Source of the DNA: Methylacidimicrobium fagopyrum
Lineage (GTDB): Bacteria > Verrucomicrobiota > Verrucomicrobiia > Limisphaerales > UBA11358
Direction of reading: 5' to 3'
DNA: 43,170 nt
NCBI GenBank assembly: GCA_026225255.1
Contig: JAMFSJ010000058.1
Span: 1-43,170, forward strand
Shown here: piece by piece, positions 1 through 7,867 of the stretch
Layout of the letters: each line of letters starts with the position of its first letter
Numbering within the stretch: position 1 is the stretch's first letter
Position numbers and translations under genes: made by a program
Notes under the pieces: model-generated
Seen by the model: the letters and a program-made list of their open reading frames with translations, nothing else
What the model was told of the DNA's origin: nothing
The model's database searches: none

Positions 1-380
1 CGTTAGCGCTAGGTCTGGAAATTTTTGGGCATGCAGATCACTGATACCAAAAAGCATTAGTTCCAGCAAAACCAGGGTATATATTTTCATAACTTTTAAG
101 GCGGAATTTAGAAATTCTGCCAGCGTTGATATAAAAGCAAAGTCGGCAATACTAGTGACATGAGAAAATGGCCGCCATTGCATAATGTGTGAGAGAACGA
201 GTGGCCATCGTATTTGGTGGGTGTAGTTGCGGACAATTCTTAGGTCAGAGGTTGAGATTGGCGCGGAAGAAATCAGTGAGCTTCACGATCAGGGACTTCA
301 ATCCCTACGCCTCCAATTTTAACCCCTGGACTTTACTCGAAACTTGACTTTTACCAGTCCAAGCCTGAATTCTGCCGGGC
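1..380. other. Left-edge stretch with no recognisable gene
   Basis: I see no convincing coding region, RNA gene or strong hairpin here. The stretch is relatively AT-rich and ends directly at the start of the membrane protein at 381. It may hold the promoter of that gene, but no clear -35/-10 pair can be defended. Confidence 0.5.
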
Positions 381-878
381 ATGGAAAATTCAATCATCGC
401 CGGGTGGTCCGATTTTTTGGTCGCCACGGCCGGAGCTACCGCGGCCTTGGCCGGTTTGGTATTTGTCGCCATCTCCATCAACCTCGCCCGCATTATTGAA
501 CGCCCCGGCATCACCGGGCGCGCCGCCGAAACCCTGATTCTCTTATCCGGCATTTTAGCGGCTTCACTCGCCGCCCTCATGCCCCATCTGACGGTAAAAG
601 AACTGGGAGGTATCCTGCTTTGCATTTCGGTGCCAACCTGGATGCTGCCCAACTTGATCGTGATTTTATCGGTTAAACGAAAAACCCATTATCATCTTCT
701 GGATGCCCTGCTCCGGGCCTTGCTGCACCAGGCCGCCGCCTTGCCGGGCGTGCTGACAAGCTTATCGTTGCTCGGCCTACTGCATGGCGGTCTGATCTGG
801 TTTGGCGCGGGCGCCATCCTATCCATACTTGTGGCTATGTTTAACGCCTGGGTTTTATTGATCGAAATTTTACGCTAA
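381..878 (+). CDS. Small integral membrane protein of unknown function
   Basis: A 165-residue, very hydrophobic protein with about five predicted membrane segments (roughly residues 12-34, 48-67, 74-97, 113-134 and 136-162). Between segments 1 and 2 it carries a short basic loop with a GRAAETL sequence. It looks like the widespread small membrane proteins of four to five helices found in many bacteria, whose function is not established. The ATG at 381 is used because the first membrane helix follows closely. No enzyme motif is visible. Two more small membrane proteins follow on the same strand, but the gaps are over 100 bases, so an operon is only a possibility. Confidence 0.7.
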   Translation: MENSIIAGWSDFLVATAGATAALAGLVFVAISINLARIIERPGITGRAAETLILLSGILAASLAALMPHLTVKELGGILLCISVPTWMLPNLIVILSVKRKTHYHLLDALLRALLHQAAALPGVLTSLSLLGLLHGGLIWFGAGAILSILVAMFNAWVLLIEILR

Positions 879-1024
879 GCGTTTTTAATTCTTGGCGGAC
901 GAATCCTTTAGCTCATTGTCAATAAACCATTCTTTCTTATGGGAGCGATCGGGGCGAGGAAGGTCGCTTAATTTCCTATGACCGGTGATTGACAGCCCGA
1001 CTCGATTTACGAGATGATTCGCGC

Positions 1025-1687
1025 ATGACCGTGGATTCCATGACTGAAGTGGTAGAGAACATTCAGTCCATCTATACCATCGTGCTGGCTCTGGCCATCG
1101 CCGAGGCTTTCAATCAGGCGATCAAGGAAAGCAAGCCGCGCGCGGAAAAACACGCGACGACTCTGGCCAACTGGTTCGATTGCATCCACCCTTCCCGGTT
1201 CGTTTCCTTGATCGTATTCTTGATGCTCGCCGCGCCCTTTTTTCAAGGCAACCAAAAGTATCTGTATGTGCAATACATCGAGCCTTTGCACCGGGCGATC
1301 CCACCCAAAACCATCAGCGCCACCTGGCTGAATTTCGATTGCCTGGTCTTCACCCTGGAAGCCGGACTCTTTTTTGTCATGTCCCGCTCTTTGTCGGCGC
1401 GCCGCTGGCAACAATTTTACGCCACCATCGGTATCTTGATGCTCATCGACTTCTTCTGGGCACTGATGGAAAAATGGCATGGTGCGGCCGTGCCGCGCGA
1501 ATGGCTTTGGTTTGACATCATCGCCGCGGTGATCCTGGCCGCCTTCATCGTGGTGGACCGGTTCTTTATCCGTTACGAACGGGGCAAAGAGCTGAACTAT
1601 TACTGCTATTGGGGCATCTCGATCGTGGCCATGCTCGGCTTGATTTACGGCTACTTTTGCCAGCTTGACTACCTGATTGAATATTGA
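1025..1687 (+). CDS. Polytopic membrane protein of unknown function
   Basis: About 220 residues with roughly six membrane-spanning stretches: one near the N-terminus (IYTIVLALAIAEAF), one after a conserved-looking IHPSRF loop, a central pair, and two near the C-terminus. The reading frame is open from a TTG at 989. The ATG at 1025 is preferred, and another in-frame ATG at 1040 is possible. The C-terminal end is rich in Tyr and Cys. I recognise no catalytic motif. It lies between two other small membrane proteins on the same strand, which may suggest a shared membrane role but does not show one. Confidence 0.65.
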   Translation: MTVDSMTEVVENIQSIYTIVLALAIAEAFNQAIKESKPRAEKHATTLANWFDCIHPSRFVSLIVFLMLAAPFFQGNQKYLYVQYIEPLHRAIPPKTISATWLNFDCLVFTLEAGLFFVMSRSLSARRWQQFYATIGILMLIDFFWALMEKWHGAAVPREWLWFDIIAAVILAAFIVVDRFFIRYERGKELNYYCYWGISIVAMLGLIYGYFCQLDYLIEY

Positions 1688-1819
1688 CGCGCCGCGCCGG
1701 TGACCTTGCCTAAGTTGCGCGTGGTTGTTTTATTCATTGCACGCGGAAATCTTTAAGCCTTGGACTTGTCTTTATCTTCCCGCTTGCCGGGCTGGACGAT
1801 GCCATTAAACTCCACCGCC

Positions 1820-2200
1820 ATGAATGATCTGCCGGATAAGCCTGAGGAAAACCAGCCGCCATCGGTGACGGAACGGCCACGCCGGCCGCTGCCGCAAGGT
1901 TATCGACAAGGATTCATCACGGCGATCACGGTGCTGCTGGGTTTCTCGCTGGGATTTTTCCGTTTCTGGGGCTTTGAATCACCGGGCCACTGGACGCTGC
2001 GCTCCATCATTCCCGCCACCACTTTGGGGCTCGCCGTGGTGTTACAAATCATCGCCTTGTTCCGGTCGCTGGACGTAGCCGATGATGATGAACCGCATTA
2101 CCGGCAGTCCGTGAAATGGTTCATCGCCTCGTCCATCGTTCTACTGGCGGGAATGATTCTCGCCCTGTTGGAATTCTACGATGTGATTGCTGCGGATTGA
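1820..2200 (+). CDS. Small three-helix membrane protein, unknown function
   Basis: About 126 residues from the ATG at 1820. In-frame starts at 1760 (TTG) and 1799 (ATG) would add a polar leader. The first 30 residues are polar and proline-rich and contain a PRRPLP stretch. They are followed by three membrane segments (an ITAITVLLGFSLGFF helix, a central IPATTLGLAVVLQIIALF helix and a C-terminal one). A DVADDDE acidic loop separates helices 2 and 3. The gene ends 86 bases before the convergent HDOD gene. No known family is recognised. Confidence 0.6.
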   Translation: MNDLPDKPEENQPPSVTERPRRPLPQGYRQGFITAITVLLGFSLGFFRFWGFESPGHWTLRSIIPATTLGLAVVLQIIALFRSLDVADDDEPHYRQSVKWFIASSIVLLAGMILALLEFYDVIAAD

Positions 2201-2285
2201 ATGCCCCAAGCACTTTTGAAGGGTAATAGCTTCGAGGTCTGGCTTCTTTGCTTTAGCCGGCGGCAAGCTCACCCGCTGACGAGGT

Positions 2286-3152
2286 TCAATTTACCATTTC
2301 AAACAAGCTTTGCACCCGTTGCATATCATTCTGGGCTTGGGCGATAAGCACCGGCACCTGCTCTGGCTTTAATTGTAAAAGGATCAGCGCGCTCTTACTT
2401 TGTTCCAGTAACTCCGTTAGGTCCGTCTTGGGTTCAGCGATTTGTTGGGCCAGACAATTCGCCAGATTTACCATGGCCGCCAATCGTCCGTAAGGTTCGG
2501 CAAGTTCCGGTGAATCGTGATGATATAAAGTCGCGGCCGCGATGTCTTCCGGCAAGCCCCAGCGCGATAACAGCCGGGCGCCGACATCGGCATGGCTCAC
2601 GCCAAAAGCGGAATCCTCCGCTTCGGCCGCCACCGAACCAAAAGTCCCCGTCTGGCTTATGATATCGGCATAGCGAGAATATTCGACCGAGACCAACACC
2701 AGCTTGCCGATGTCATGCAACAAGCCTGCCGTAAAAGCCACCGCCTCGGTCTCCTTAAGATGTTTGGCCAAAGCCGCTGCCACCACGGCGGTGATCACCG
2801 AATGCCGCCAGAGTTCGGCCGTATCCAGGCAGGTTTGAGATTTCCCCATGGCCATTGCCCGGGCACCCACCACGGCCGCCACCACGCAGTAAACTTCGTA
2901 AAAACCCAAACGGGTGACGATCTCAAACATGTCTCCCGTATCCAGATTCGCCCCCGCCGCCGCTTTGCTACAACGCTTCAAAACTTCCAGCGTTAAAGAA
3001 GGATCCAGAGCGATCAATTCAATAATTCTGTCCACATCACGATCGGGATCATCAAACAAGCCCAACAGTTCGATGGCGACGGTCGGAGCTGCCGGCAGAT
3101 GTTTTACGAGATCAATATAATGATCTGCATTGCTAAATCTATTTGGTGCCAT
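2286..3152 (-). CDS. HDOD-domain protein (degenerate HD-type signalling domain)
   Basis: A 288-residue soluble protein. The opening region matches the start of HDOD domains: an LPAAPTVAIELLGLFDDPD segment, then an IIELIALDPSLTLEVLKRCS helix. Further in it has AGLLHDIGKLVLV and a later YHHDSP. HDOD proteins are HD-like domains, usually without phosphodiesterase activity, that often act in signalling, chemotaxis or motility. The ATG at 3152 gives the expected N-terminus. A second HDOD protein lies at 14470-15378, and a flagellar cluster is present about 28 kb away, so a motility-linked signalling role is possible but unproven. It stands alone on this strand. Confidence 0.85.
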   Translation of the reverse strand: MAPNRFSNADHYIDLVKHLPAAPTVAIELLGLFDDPDRDVDRIIELIALDPSLTLEVLKRCSKAAAGANLDTGDMFEIVTRLGFYEVYCVVAAVVGARAMAMGKSQTCLDTAELWRHSVITAVVAAALAKHLKETEAVAFTAGLLHDIGKLVLVSVEYSRYADIISQTGTFGSVAAEAEDSAFGVSHADVGARLLSRWGLPEDIAAATLYHHDSPELAEPYGRLAAMVNLANCLAQQIAEPKTDLTELLEQSKSALILLQLKPEQVPVLIAQAQNDMQRVQSLFEMVN

Positions 3153-3700
3153 TTTTTATTTATGATCGGAAACCTCCCCGAATGGGCGCCTACTCAACCA
3201 AACCGGACTTAACATGTCAAATTCAATGTCAAACGACGACGTGCAACCATCGGCACCGACCTGAATGAGCCAAGTCGTCAACCGTCAGAAAAGTCTGCCG
3301 CTCGCCGCGCGGCCAGTGGCCGAACGTAAAAAAGCGGAGTTGCCGTGCGCGCGTGGAGTGGCTTCCAACGTGACGGCGGCGTAGGGGAAATTGGTGAGCC
3401 GTTGCGCCCCGGCTGGCCGCGTGTTGGGGCAGGATGACGCGCGTCGAATACGTGTTCGAGGATTTGGTCCGGTGCTTCAATGAGTTTACACAACGACAAA
3501 TTTTCGCGCAAGGAGGAGGTTGGGCTATATTTTAGGCCGAATCATTCCGTCATACTCTGCTTCCAATAAAGTGAGAATAATTGTTCCGACTTCAAGCCTC
3601 CGGCTTGCCTACCAATGAATGACCATGAACCACTTGCGTAAACCATATCAATTTTTCAGCGAGCCGATTGGCATTGAGCTTTACGCACACATGAGCCTTC
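3153..3700. other. Intergenic stretch without a supported gene
   Basis: Two overlapping minus-strand open frames (about 3229-3511) are Arg/Pro/His-rich and look like chance frames in GC-rich DNA. No domain, RNA gene or clear hairpin is seen. It separates the HDOD gene from the inverted-repeat element that borders the cassette array. Confidence 0.4.
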
Positions 3701-3883
3701 GTGCCAAAGGCACAACCGGAAATTAGCCAGACACGGAGTGTCTGGTAACGTCCGATAAGGAAATTACGTCCTGAAAGGACGGCGGAAATCGCTTGAATCT
3801 TCCTTTGACCCTCAGGACGAATTCTTTGAGGTGCCTCATCCAGACACTGCGTGTCTGGCTAATTTCCGACGTCGCTCCGCGAC
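3701..3883. repeat. Inverted-repeat (MITE/REP-like) element, left copy
   Basis: A 183-base element. It starts with the small palindrome GTGCCAAAGGCAC (3701-3713). A 17-base arm at 3718-3734 (GGAAATTAGCCAGACAC) is matched perfectly in inverted orientation at 3851-3867. It ends with the palindrome GTCGCTCCGCGAC (3871-3883). A copy with the same order of parts lies at 9323-9524 in the same orientation, so the two bracket the attC cassette array. It carries no gene. It resembles non-autonomous palindromic repeats dispersed in bacterial genomes; what mobilises it is unknown. Confidence 0.8.
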
Positions 3884-4020
3884 ACGGCTTGACTCCTCCC
3901 GCGCTACCTCCATGACTATAACTTCCATCGCCCTCATTCAGCCTTGCACTATCAGCCTCCTTCCTCAAGACTCCCAAAATCTGCAGACAACCTCTCGAGA
4001 ATCAACAGCTAGGCGCACGG

Positions 4021-4683
4021 CTACCAGATGTAAGGCAAGAATCTTTTAACTCTGCGCTCATAATCTGGATACTCATTGGGATAAGTCGCTCGAAGAACAC
4101 CCTCCTCGAAACGCAGCTTATTAAAAAACTGGGTGACGTGGCCCAAACATACCAGTGCTCTTACCTCGCCGAGAACGAGAAACATCCCAATCGCCGCCAA
4201 CAAAAAACCTAAATAAATCGGGTGGCGAACAATCGCGTAAGGCCCGACTCGCACGAGTGCGTGGCGTTCCTGAAGCGATATCGCAGCGTTCCAACTTCCG
4301 GCTAAAATATGCCGGGCCCAAATCGCGAACCCCACTCCGACCGCACACAGCAACGCGCCTAAAATTTCCAGGAAAACAAAACGTGGCAGAATCTGCTGCC
4401 CCAACAACGGAACGGAACTCAGCGGCAGACAGTAGAGCAAGTGAGTCACAACGGAAGCCATCACCGCCCAGCGATACTGTCCAAGTGGGATAATCGGTTT
4501 CGTTGTGCGTGCTGCCAGCACCCAGTAAGCATCAAGAACCAGCCAACAGCCCATCGCAAAAAACCAGTAGTAATTCCAAAGTCCATGCACGTCCCCGGCA
4601 AGAACTAAACCGGCGAAGATGACAGCGATGAATGGCCAAATCCACAAAGCCCGCAAAACCGCTATGATTGCTGGGATGAACAT
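4021..4683 (-). CDS. Isoprenylcysteine carboxyl methyltransferase-like membrane protein (last cassette)
   Basis: A 220-residue polytopic membrane protein. The C-terminal third holds the signature of the ICMT/phospholipid-methyltransferase-like family: a GPYAIVRHPIYLG motif around residues 152-164, then a conserved E-E-G-V-L and a final Y-P-D-Y-E-R-R-V-K-R-F-L-P end. Such proteins use S-adenosylmethionine to methylate isoprenylcysteine or lipid-like substrates at the membrane, but bacterial members mostly have unknown substrates. The ATG at 4683 sits six bases after a degenerate attC core (GCCTAAT, 4689-4695). It is the most distal cassette gene. The stop at 4021 is followed by only a degenerate core, so the cassette end may be damaged. 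Confidence 0.8.
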   Translation of the reverse strand: MFIPAIIAVLRALWIWPFIAVIFAGLVLAGDVHGLWNYYWFFAMGCWLVLDAYWVLAARTTKPIIPLGQYRWAVMASVVTHLLYCLPLSSVPLLGQQILPRFVFLEILGALLCAVGVGFAIWARHILAGSWNAAISLQERHALVRVGPYAIVRHPIYLGFLLAAIGMFLVLGEVRALVCLGHVTQFFNKLRFEEGVLRATYPNEYPDYERRVKRFLPYIW

Positions 4684-4688
4684 AGTGC

Positions 4689-4707
4689 GCCTAATTTGAA
4701 ACTAAAC
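4689..4707 (-). repeat. Truncated attC remnant
   Basis: Only 19 bases remain: an outer core GCCTAAT on the plus strand fused directly to TTGAAACTAAAC. The same 3-prime half (AATTTGAAACTAAAC) occurs in the fuller short sites at 6626-6680 and 7980-8036, where 35 or more bases with a hairpin lie between the two parts. The central stem appears to have been deleted here. Confidence 0.6.
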
Positions 4708-4717
4708 GGATAAATAG

Positions 4718-5118
4718 TCACTTATCATTTAACTCTGCCAGCTTGCTCTTTGCGTCGGCGTCGCCCTGATCTGCGGCACGCTGATACCAATAACGAGCTT
4801 TGGCAAGGTCTCGCATATGTGCATCAAATGCACCTTCATATGCGTGAGCCAAGTTATACTGCCCTGATAAATTTCCATCTTTTGCGGCAATCTCCATCCA
4901 TTTAAGTGCGGCAGCTTGGTCAAACGTGATAAACTCATAATACTCACTAAGCCGCCAAGCGGCAGATCCATCACCCGTTAAACCCCGTGCCGTAAAATCA
5001 GTAACCTGTGCCTCAGTTAAACTACAAGAAGCGTTGGTGTGCCGAGTGGGCTTGCTTTGACATCCGGCGGTGACAAGGACGAAAGCAATAAAAACAATGG
5101 CGCTAGTGTGTGCCGCAT
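4718..5118 (-). CDS. Sel1-repeat lipoprotein, start disrupted by a probable frameshift
   Basis: The main frame (stop TGA at 4718-4720) encodes a lipoprotein-like N-terminus (FVLVTAGC followed by QSK) and then a Sel1-type alpha/alpha repeat region: WMEIAAKDGNLSGQYNLAHA followed by ARYWYQRAADQGDADAKSKL. Sel1 repeats are TPR-like and mediate protein contacts. This frame has no ATG, GTG or TTG start: it runs back to a TAG at 5132-5134 inside the attC core. The expected ATG, at 5116-5118 and 12 bases after the core, is in another frame that also begins like a signal peptide (MRHTLAPLFLLL). An indel near 5090-5110, a sequencing error or an ATT start at 5098 would each explain this. Confidence 0.65.
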
Positions 5119-5129
5119 ATCTATTATCC

Positions 5130-5218
5130 GCCTAATGACCAAGCTGAGCCACCGCCGACTCGCGGCGTGGCTTTCAACCGCAGCGGTAACGGCGGTTGGC
5201 TCCGGCGAATGGTTAGGT
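5130..5218 (-). repeat. attC site
   Basis: An 89-base imperfect palindrome. In the gene direction the first core is ACCTAAC (5212-5218) and the last is ATTAGGC (5130-5136, one base off GTTAGGC). Between them are the mirrored parts GGAGCCAACCGCCG and GGCGGTGGCTC. It separates the DUF7660-like and Sel1 cassettes. Confidence 0.85.
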
Positions 5219-5232
5219 ATCATAGTCGAATC

Positions 5233-5511
5233 CTACTCGTAAATCTTGGCAGCCATCAATATGTCAGCAAACGTCCGCCAGCTTGGCTGTGGTGCTACTC
5301 GGTCGCCCATGTCTTCGGTCCACGCCTGCATCGCTGCAAGAAAAGGTCCAAGGTCTGGATTCTCCCACTCGCGGGCGCTCGGGCCGTAAGGAGAAGATGG
5401 CTGTGCGCTCTCCTCGGCACGCGAGGCTTCCCAGTCGGTGCGCAAGGCGGCAACGAACTCCAAGAACGCCTCCTTGGAATCCACGCGGTGTGCTAGTTCG
5501 TGTAGCTCCAT
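5233..5511 (-). CDS. DUF7660-like small protein (cassette gene)
   Basis: A 92-residue protein from the ATG at 5511. It starts MELHELAHRVDSKEAFLEFV and carries the pattern of a small family I recognise as DUF7660: a REWENPDL segment, FLAAMQAWTEDM, and a closing W-R-T-F-A-D-I-L-M-A-A-K-I-Y-E. Members are small soluble proteins of unknown function common in accessory regions; a role as an immunity-type protein is a guess. The open frame could extend to 5544, but that would run into the preceding attC core, so the internal ATG is preferred. The stop TAG lies 15 bases before the next attC. The gene appears intact. Confidence 0.72.
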   Translation of the reverse strand: MELHELAHRVDSKEAFLEFVAALRTDWEASRAEESAQPSSPYGPSAREWENPDLGPFLAAMQAWTEDMGDRVAPQPSWRTFADILMAAKIYE

Positions 5512-5531
5512 GTGAGTGACGCTCGAATGAT

Positions 5532-5622
5532 TCCTAACGACCAAAAGCTGATCCGTCGCCGACTCGCGGTGTGGCTTGCAACCGCAGCGGCCACGACGGT
5601 TGGCTCTGGCCCAGGGTTAGGC
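5532..5622 (-). repeat. attC site
   Basis: A 91-base imperfect palindrome. In the gene direction the cores are GCCTAAC (5616-5622), which contains the TAA stop of the preceding gene, and GTTAGGA (5532-5538). Internal mirrored parts include CCAGAGCCAACCG and its partner GGCGACGGATCAG. Confidence 0.85.
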
Positions 5623-5904
5623 CACAAATGGTGAATTGAAATTTCTAACATGATGCTCCTCACCTGACCAGCCATCGTATTCGGCTGACACAATCAAATC
5701 TCGCCAGTCAAGCTGCGCCAACTTAACAGCCTCGGCAAACTTGTCAAAACTGCCGTGCGCTATAAAAACTATACACCGCAAAATCCTAGCTGAATGATCT
5801 GGCTGCTGCTGCTGATACTCGCTCAACATCTGAAGAATCGCAATCTCCTCGTCCTCGGAAAAATCCCGGCGAACTTTGACAATGATATCTTCAGGCAATG
5901 CCAT
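5617..5904 (-). CDS. Small acidic hypothetical protein (cassette gene)
   Basis: A 95-residue soluble protein. The opening (MALPEDIIVKVRRDFSEDEE), a central ILRCIVFIAHGSFDKFAEAV helix and a later LAQLDWRDLIVSAEYDG resemble a small all-helical family of unknown function that I have seen in accessory and integron contexts. No catalytic residues stand out. The ATG at 5904 is 23 bases downstream of an attC core. Its TAA stop is inside the next attC core (GCCTAAC). The frame is intact. A role as an immunity or antitoxin partner is possible but not supported by sequence alone. Confidence 0.72.
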   Translation of the reverse strand: MALPEDIIVKVRRDFSEDEEIAILQMLSEYQQQQPDHSARILRCIVFIAHGSFDKFAEAVKLAQLDWRDLIVSAEYDGWSGEEHHVRNFNSPFVA

Positions 5905-5926
5905 AAAAGTCTGAGCGCGTCTTGTG

Positions 5927-6032
5927 GCCTAACATAAAAAGCCGACCACACTGGAACGGTGGCGTGGCGAAACGGGATGCCGAAGCGTGAAGCTGGTGGG
6001 GTAGACCGCGTTGGCTCCGGCGCAGGTTAAGC
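5927..6032 (-). repeat. attC site
   Basis: A 106-base imperfect palindrome. In the gene direction it begins with the core GCTTAAC (6026-6032) and ends with GTTAGGC (5927-5933), both matching the attC consensus. The interior differs from the 89-91 base sites, with a longer loop, and resembles the site at 7290-7396. Confidence 0.85.
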
Positions 6033-6044
6033 AGCATGGTCATA

Positions 6045-6392
6045 TCAATAGTGCGTTCCAAGAACAGTCTCGGTCAGGTAATCTAGGTTTGTCTGGGCCA
6101 AAAGTATCCGACTAGCAGAACACCACTGATGGCCAAGTAGTGTATCAACTTGGACCCTAAACGTGAACTCATGGCCTTCGCTTGCTCTCACTCTTGGCAT
6201 ACCTTCATCCACACGCCGATATGGATATGCACGGAGAAGTTGAAATGCCGCCCGCTCTTCTTGCGATGTCTTAGCCGACTCAAACCGCGCAAGCACATAG
6301 TGTATGCGTAAAACAGGGTAGCTCCCAATAAAGACAAAAGCCGCAGCAATAATGCCGAAAAGCAAAATCCAAAATGTTCGCGCTCTTTTCAT
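6045..6392 (-). CDS. Membrane-anchored hypothetical protein (cassette gene)
   Basis: About 115 residues from the ATG at 6392. A short basic start (MKRAR) leads into one membrane helix (about residues 6-28, FWILLFGIIAAAFVFIGSYP). The rest is a roughly 85-residue outside domain with several basic residues and a single Cys. No family is recognised. The open frame continues upstream to 6515, but that extension is a translation of the attC site, so it is excluded. The stop lies 12 bases before the next attC core. The membrane segment and basic leader suggest an inner-membrane anchor with a periplasmic domain. Confidence 0.68.
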   Translation of the reverse strand: MKRARTFWILLFGIIAAAFVFIGSYPVLRIHYVLARFESAKTSQEERAAFQLLRAYPYRRVDEGMPRVRASEGHEFTFRVQVDTLLGHQWCSASRILLAQTNLDYLTETVLGTHY

Positions 6393-6404
6393 GATGTAAA
6401 TGCT

Positions 6405-6512
6405 GCCTAACAACCAAAAGCTGAGCCACGCTGCACGAAAAAGCAACCTCAACCTGACGTCTGGCGCGAATCCGAGAGCGTCCAAGACGTTGGCTCCGGC
6501 GCAGGGTTGGGC
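6405..6512 (-). repeat. attC site
   Basis: A 108-base imperfect palindrome. In the gene direction the cores are GCCCAAC (6506-6512) and GTTAGGC (6405-6411). It is preceded by a small hairpin (CCACGAAAATGTGG on the plus strand) that also precedes the site at 7778-7867. Confidence 0.85.
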
Positions 6513-6625
6513 CACGAAAATGTGGCTGGTAAAATGGACTTCATAAAATCAAAGACTCGACTAACCACGCTCAACTAGCAACACCGAACTTAGAACCACC
6601 GCCGACTTCGACTCGGCTTTAAGAC
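6513..6625 (-). other. Cassette without a normal gene, copy B
   Basis: The 113 bases between two attC-like sites hold no gene of ordinary size, yet they closely match the segment at 7868-7979 over nearly their whole length. Both start, on the plus strand, with a CCACGAAAA hairpin and end with GGCTTTAAGAC. The only coding possibility is a 31-codon minus-strand frame (6449-6544) that starts MKSILPATFSW and reads on into the attC. The segment may carry a promoter, a small RNA or a micro-ORF. Confidence 0.6.
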
Positions 6626-6680
6626 TCCTAGCGAAGTCTATTACTAACTGCCTTTTTGCACGACCAATTTGAAACTAAAC
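6626..6680 (-). repeat. Short degenerate attC-like site
   Basis: A 55-base site. On the plus strand it starts TCCTAGC, a decayed form of GCCTAAC, and ends AATTTGAAACTAAAC. It is homologous to the site at 7980-8036 but its central hairpin is eroded. It lies directly after the lipoprotein gene at 6685. Confidence 0.6.
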
Positions 6681-6684
6681 GGCA

Positions 6685-7284
6685 TCATCGTCTGAAATCA
6701 AGCTGCTGAACAGTGATATGTAAACGCTGTGTCGGACACACAAATAACAACTCATCAGTCGACTCCTTGCAGTCCCAAAGCTCACCGACTGAAACTGTCT
6801 TAGTGAGCAACCGTTGGCCGGTGATACTGTAAAGCCCGACAAAATATAATCCAGTAGAGGCTTTGCTTTTAGTAATAAAAATTAAGAGGTCGTGGCTGCG
6901 CATTTGAAAACGCCCAACCTGCAAATCCTCCGAATAGAAAGCCGCCGGAACCTGTTCCTCGAACAATAATTGGCCCTTCTGCCGCACGCTCAAATGCTGC
7001 TTATTGAAAGAGATCTGAAACTCTCCAAGCGAACTGTTCGTGTCTTGATCAATAAGGATATGCTCCGGAAAACCATCCAACATTTTCTCAAACGTCTGCT
7101 GGACATCGGGATTGCTGACTGCCTCACGAGTCAGCGTGATCGAGGTATCCTGATAGCCGTGGTAGTTCTTTGCTGCGTCGCGCACCCAAATCGAGTCAGA
7201 GCCAGCGCCAGCAACACCACCACCCAACCAGTCACACGAAACACATCCAAGTGCGAGCCCAAGTGACAGAATGAATGCTTTCAT
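6685..7284 (-). CDS. Putative lipoprotein of unknown function (cassette gene)
   Basis: About 199 residues from the ATG at 7284, which is six bases after the upstream attC core. The first 17 residues (MKAFILSLGLALGCVSC) form a lipoprotein-type signal with two candidate lipidated Cys, 14 and 17. A Gly-rich linker (GGGVAGAGSD) follows. The rest looks beta-rich, with Ile/Phe/Val strands such as LLIFITKSKASTGLYFVGLY. No known domain is recognised. The longer open frame reaching 7401 merely translates the attC and is rejected. It is probably exported and membrane-tethered. The gene is among the longest in the array and appears intact. Confidence 0.7.
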   Translation of the reverse strand: MKAFILSLGLALGCVSCDWLGGGVAGAGSDSIWVRDAAKNYHGYQDTSITLTREAVSNPDVQQTFEKMLDGFPEHILIDQDTNSSLGEFQISFNKQHLSVRQKGQLLFEEQVPAAFYSEDLQVGRFQMRSHDLLIFITKSKASTGLYFVGLYSITGQRLLTKTVSVGELWDCKESTDELLFVCPTQRLHITVQQLDFRR

Positions 7285-7289
7285 AGTCG

Positions 7290-7396
7290 GCTTAAGTAAA
7301 AAGCTGAACCACGCAGGAACGTTGGCGTAGTGAATCGGGATGCCGAAGGGCGAAAATGGCGGCGCCGACTGCGTTGGCTCGGGCGCATGGTTAGGT
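7290..7396 (-). repeat. attC site
   Basis: A 107-base imperfect palindrome. In the gene direction the first core is ACCTAAC (7390-7396), which contains the TAA stop of the preceding gene. The last core is CTTAAGC (7290-7296), one base off GTTRRRY. Confidence 0.8.
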
Positions 7397-7774
7397 TTCA
7401 TAAATCATCCCATCTTGGTCGCTGTGAACGGTCACGATGTCTTTCGGGACAAAGCAACGAAAACCTTCGCGTGAAAGTCGCCACGCGAGTGTATGCGCGT
7501 GCTGAACCAAATAATCTGCTGCCATGCTCGTGCCCTGGGGCGACAAATAAATGATCAATGGATACTGTTCCATACCTCTCTGGTTATTTTCGCGTATTTC
7601 GACAGTAATGCCGACCGCAGAACCGATGAAACGCTGAACGTCCACCTTCCCACTGCCAAAACAATCTTCCGCGAAGTTGGAAATCCCAAGCCAGCCAAAC
7701 AAGTGGCTGGCGAAATCCTTCAGCGATTGGCCGCTGGTGAGCGGTCGCACAAAGATGGTGCCGCGAGTATCCAT
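7391..7774 (-). CDS. Hypothetical soluble protein (cassette gene)
   Basis: A 127-residue protein with the start ATG at 7774, only four bases after the attC core GTTAGGC. It begins MDTRGTIFVRPLTSGQSL and has alternating hydrophobic segments (FIGSAVGITVEI, YPLIIYLSPQG, HTLAWRLSREGF) suggesting an alpha/beta fold. No signal peptide or membrane helix is present, so it is probably cytoplasmic. I do not recognise the family or any catalytic motif. The TAA stop is embedded in the next attC core. The frame is intact and uses the whole cassette. Confidence 0.7.
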   Translation of the reverse strand: MDTRGTIFVRPLTSGQSLKDFASHLFGWLGISNFAEDCFGSGKVDVQRFIGSAVGITVEIRENNQRGMEQYPLIIYLSPQGTSMAADYLVQHAHTLAWRLSREGFRCFVPKDIVTVHSDQDGMIYET

Positions 7775-7777
7775 GAC

Positions 7778-7867
7778 GCCTAACGACCAAAAGCTGATTC
7801 ATGCCGAAGAGAAGCGCAACCTGAAACTGACGCGGCCAACGGCGTTGGCTCCAGCGCAGGGTTAAGC
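7778..7867 (-). repeat. attC site
   Basis: A 90-base imperfect palindrome. In the gene direction it has consensus cores at both ends: GCTTAAC (7861-7867) and GTTAGGC (7778-7784). A perfect small hairpin (CCACGAAAACGTGG on the plus strand, starting at 7867) adjoins its upstream end. Confidence 0.88.

Noticed and set aside
3229..3511. Two overlapping minus-strand open frames
   Set aside because: Arg/Pro/His-rich composition, mutual overlap and no recognisable domain suggest chance frames.
6393..6515. N-terminal extension of the cassette gene at 6045 (and similar extensions at 7285-7401 and 9099-9149)
   Set aside because: These stretches translate the attC palindromes (N-H-A-P-E-P-T-like peptides); internal ATGs with signal or membrane starts are better.
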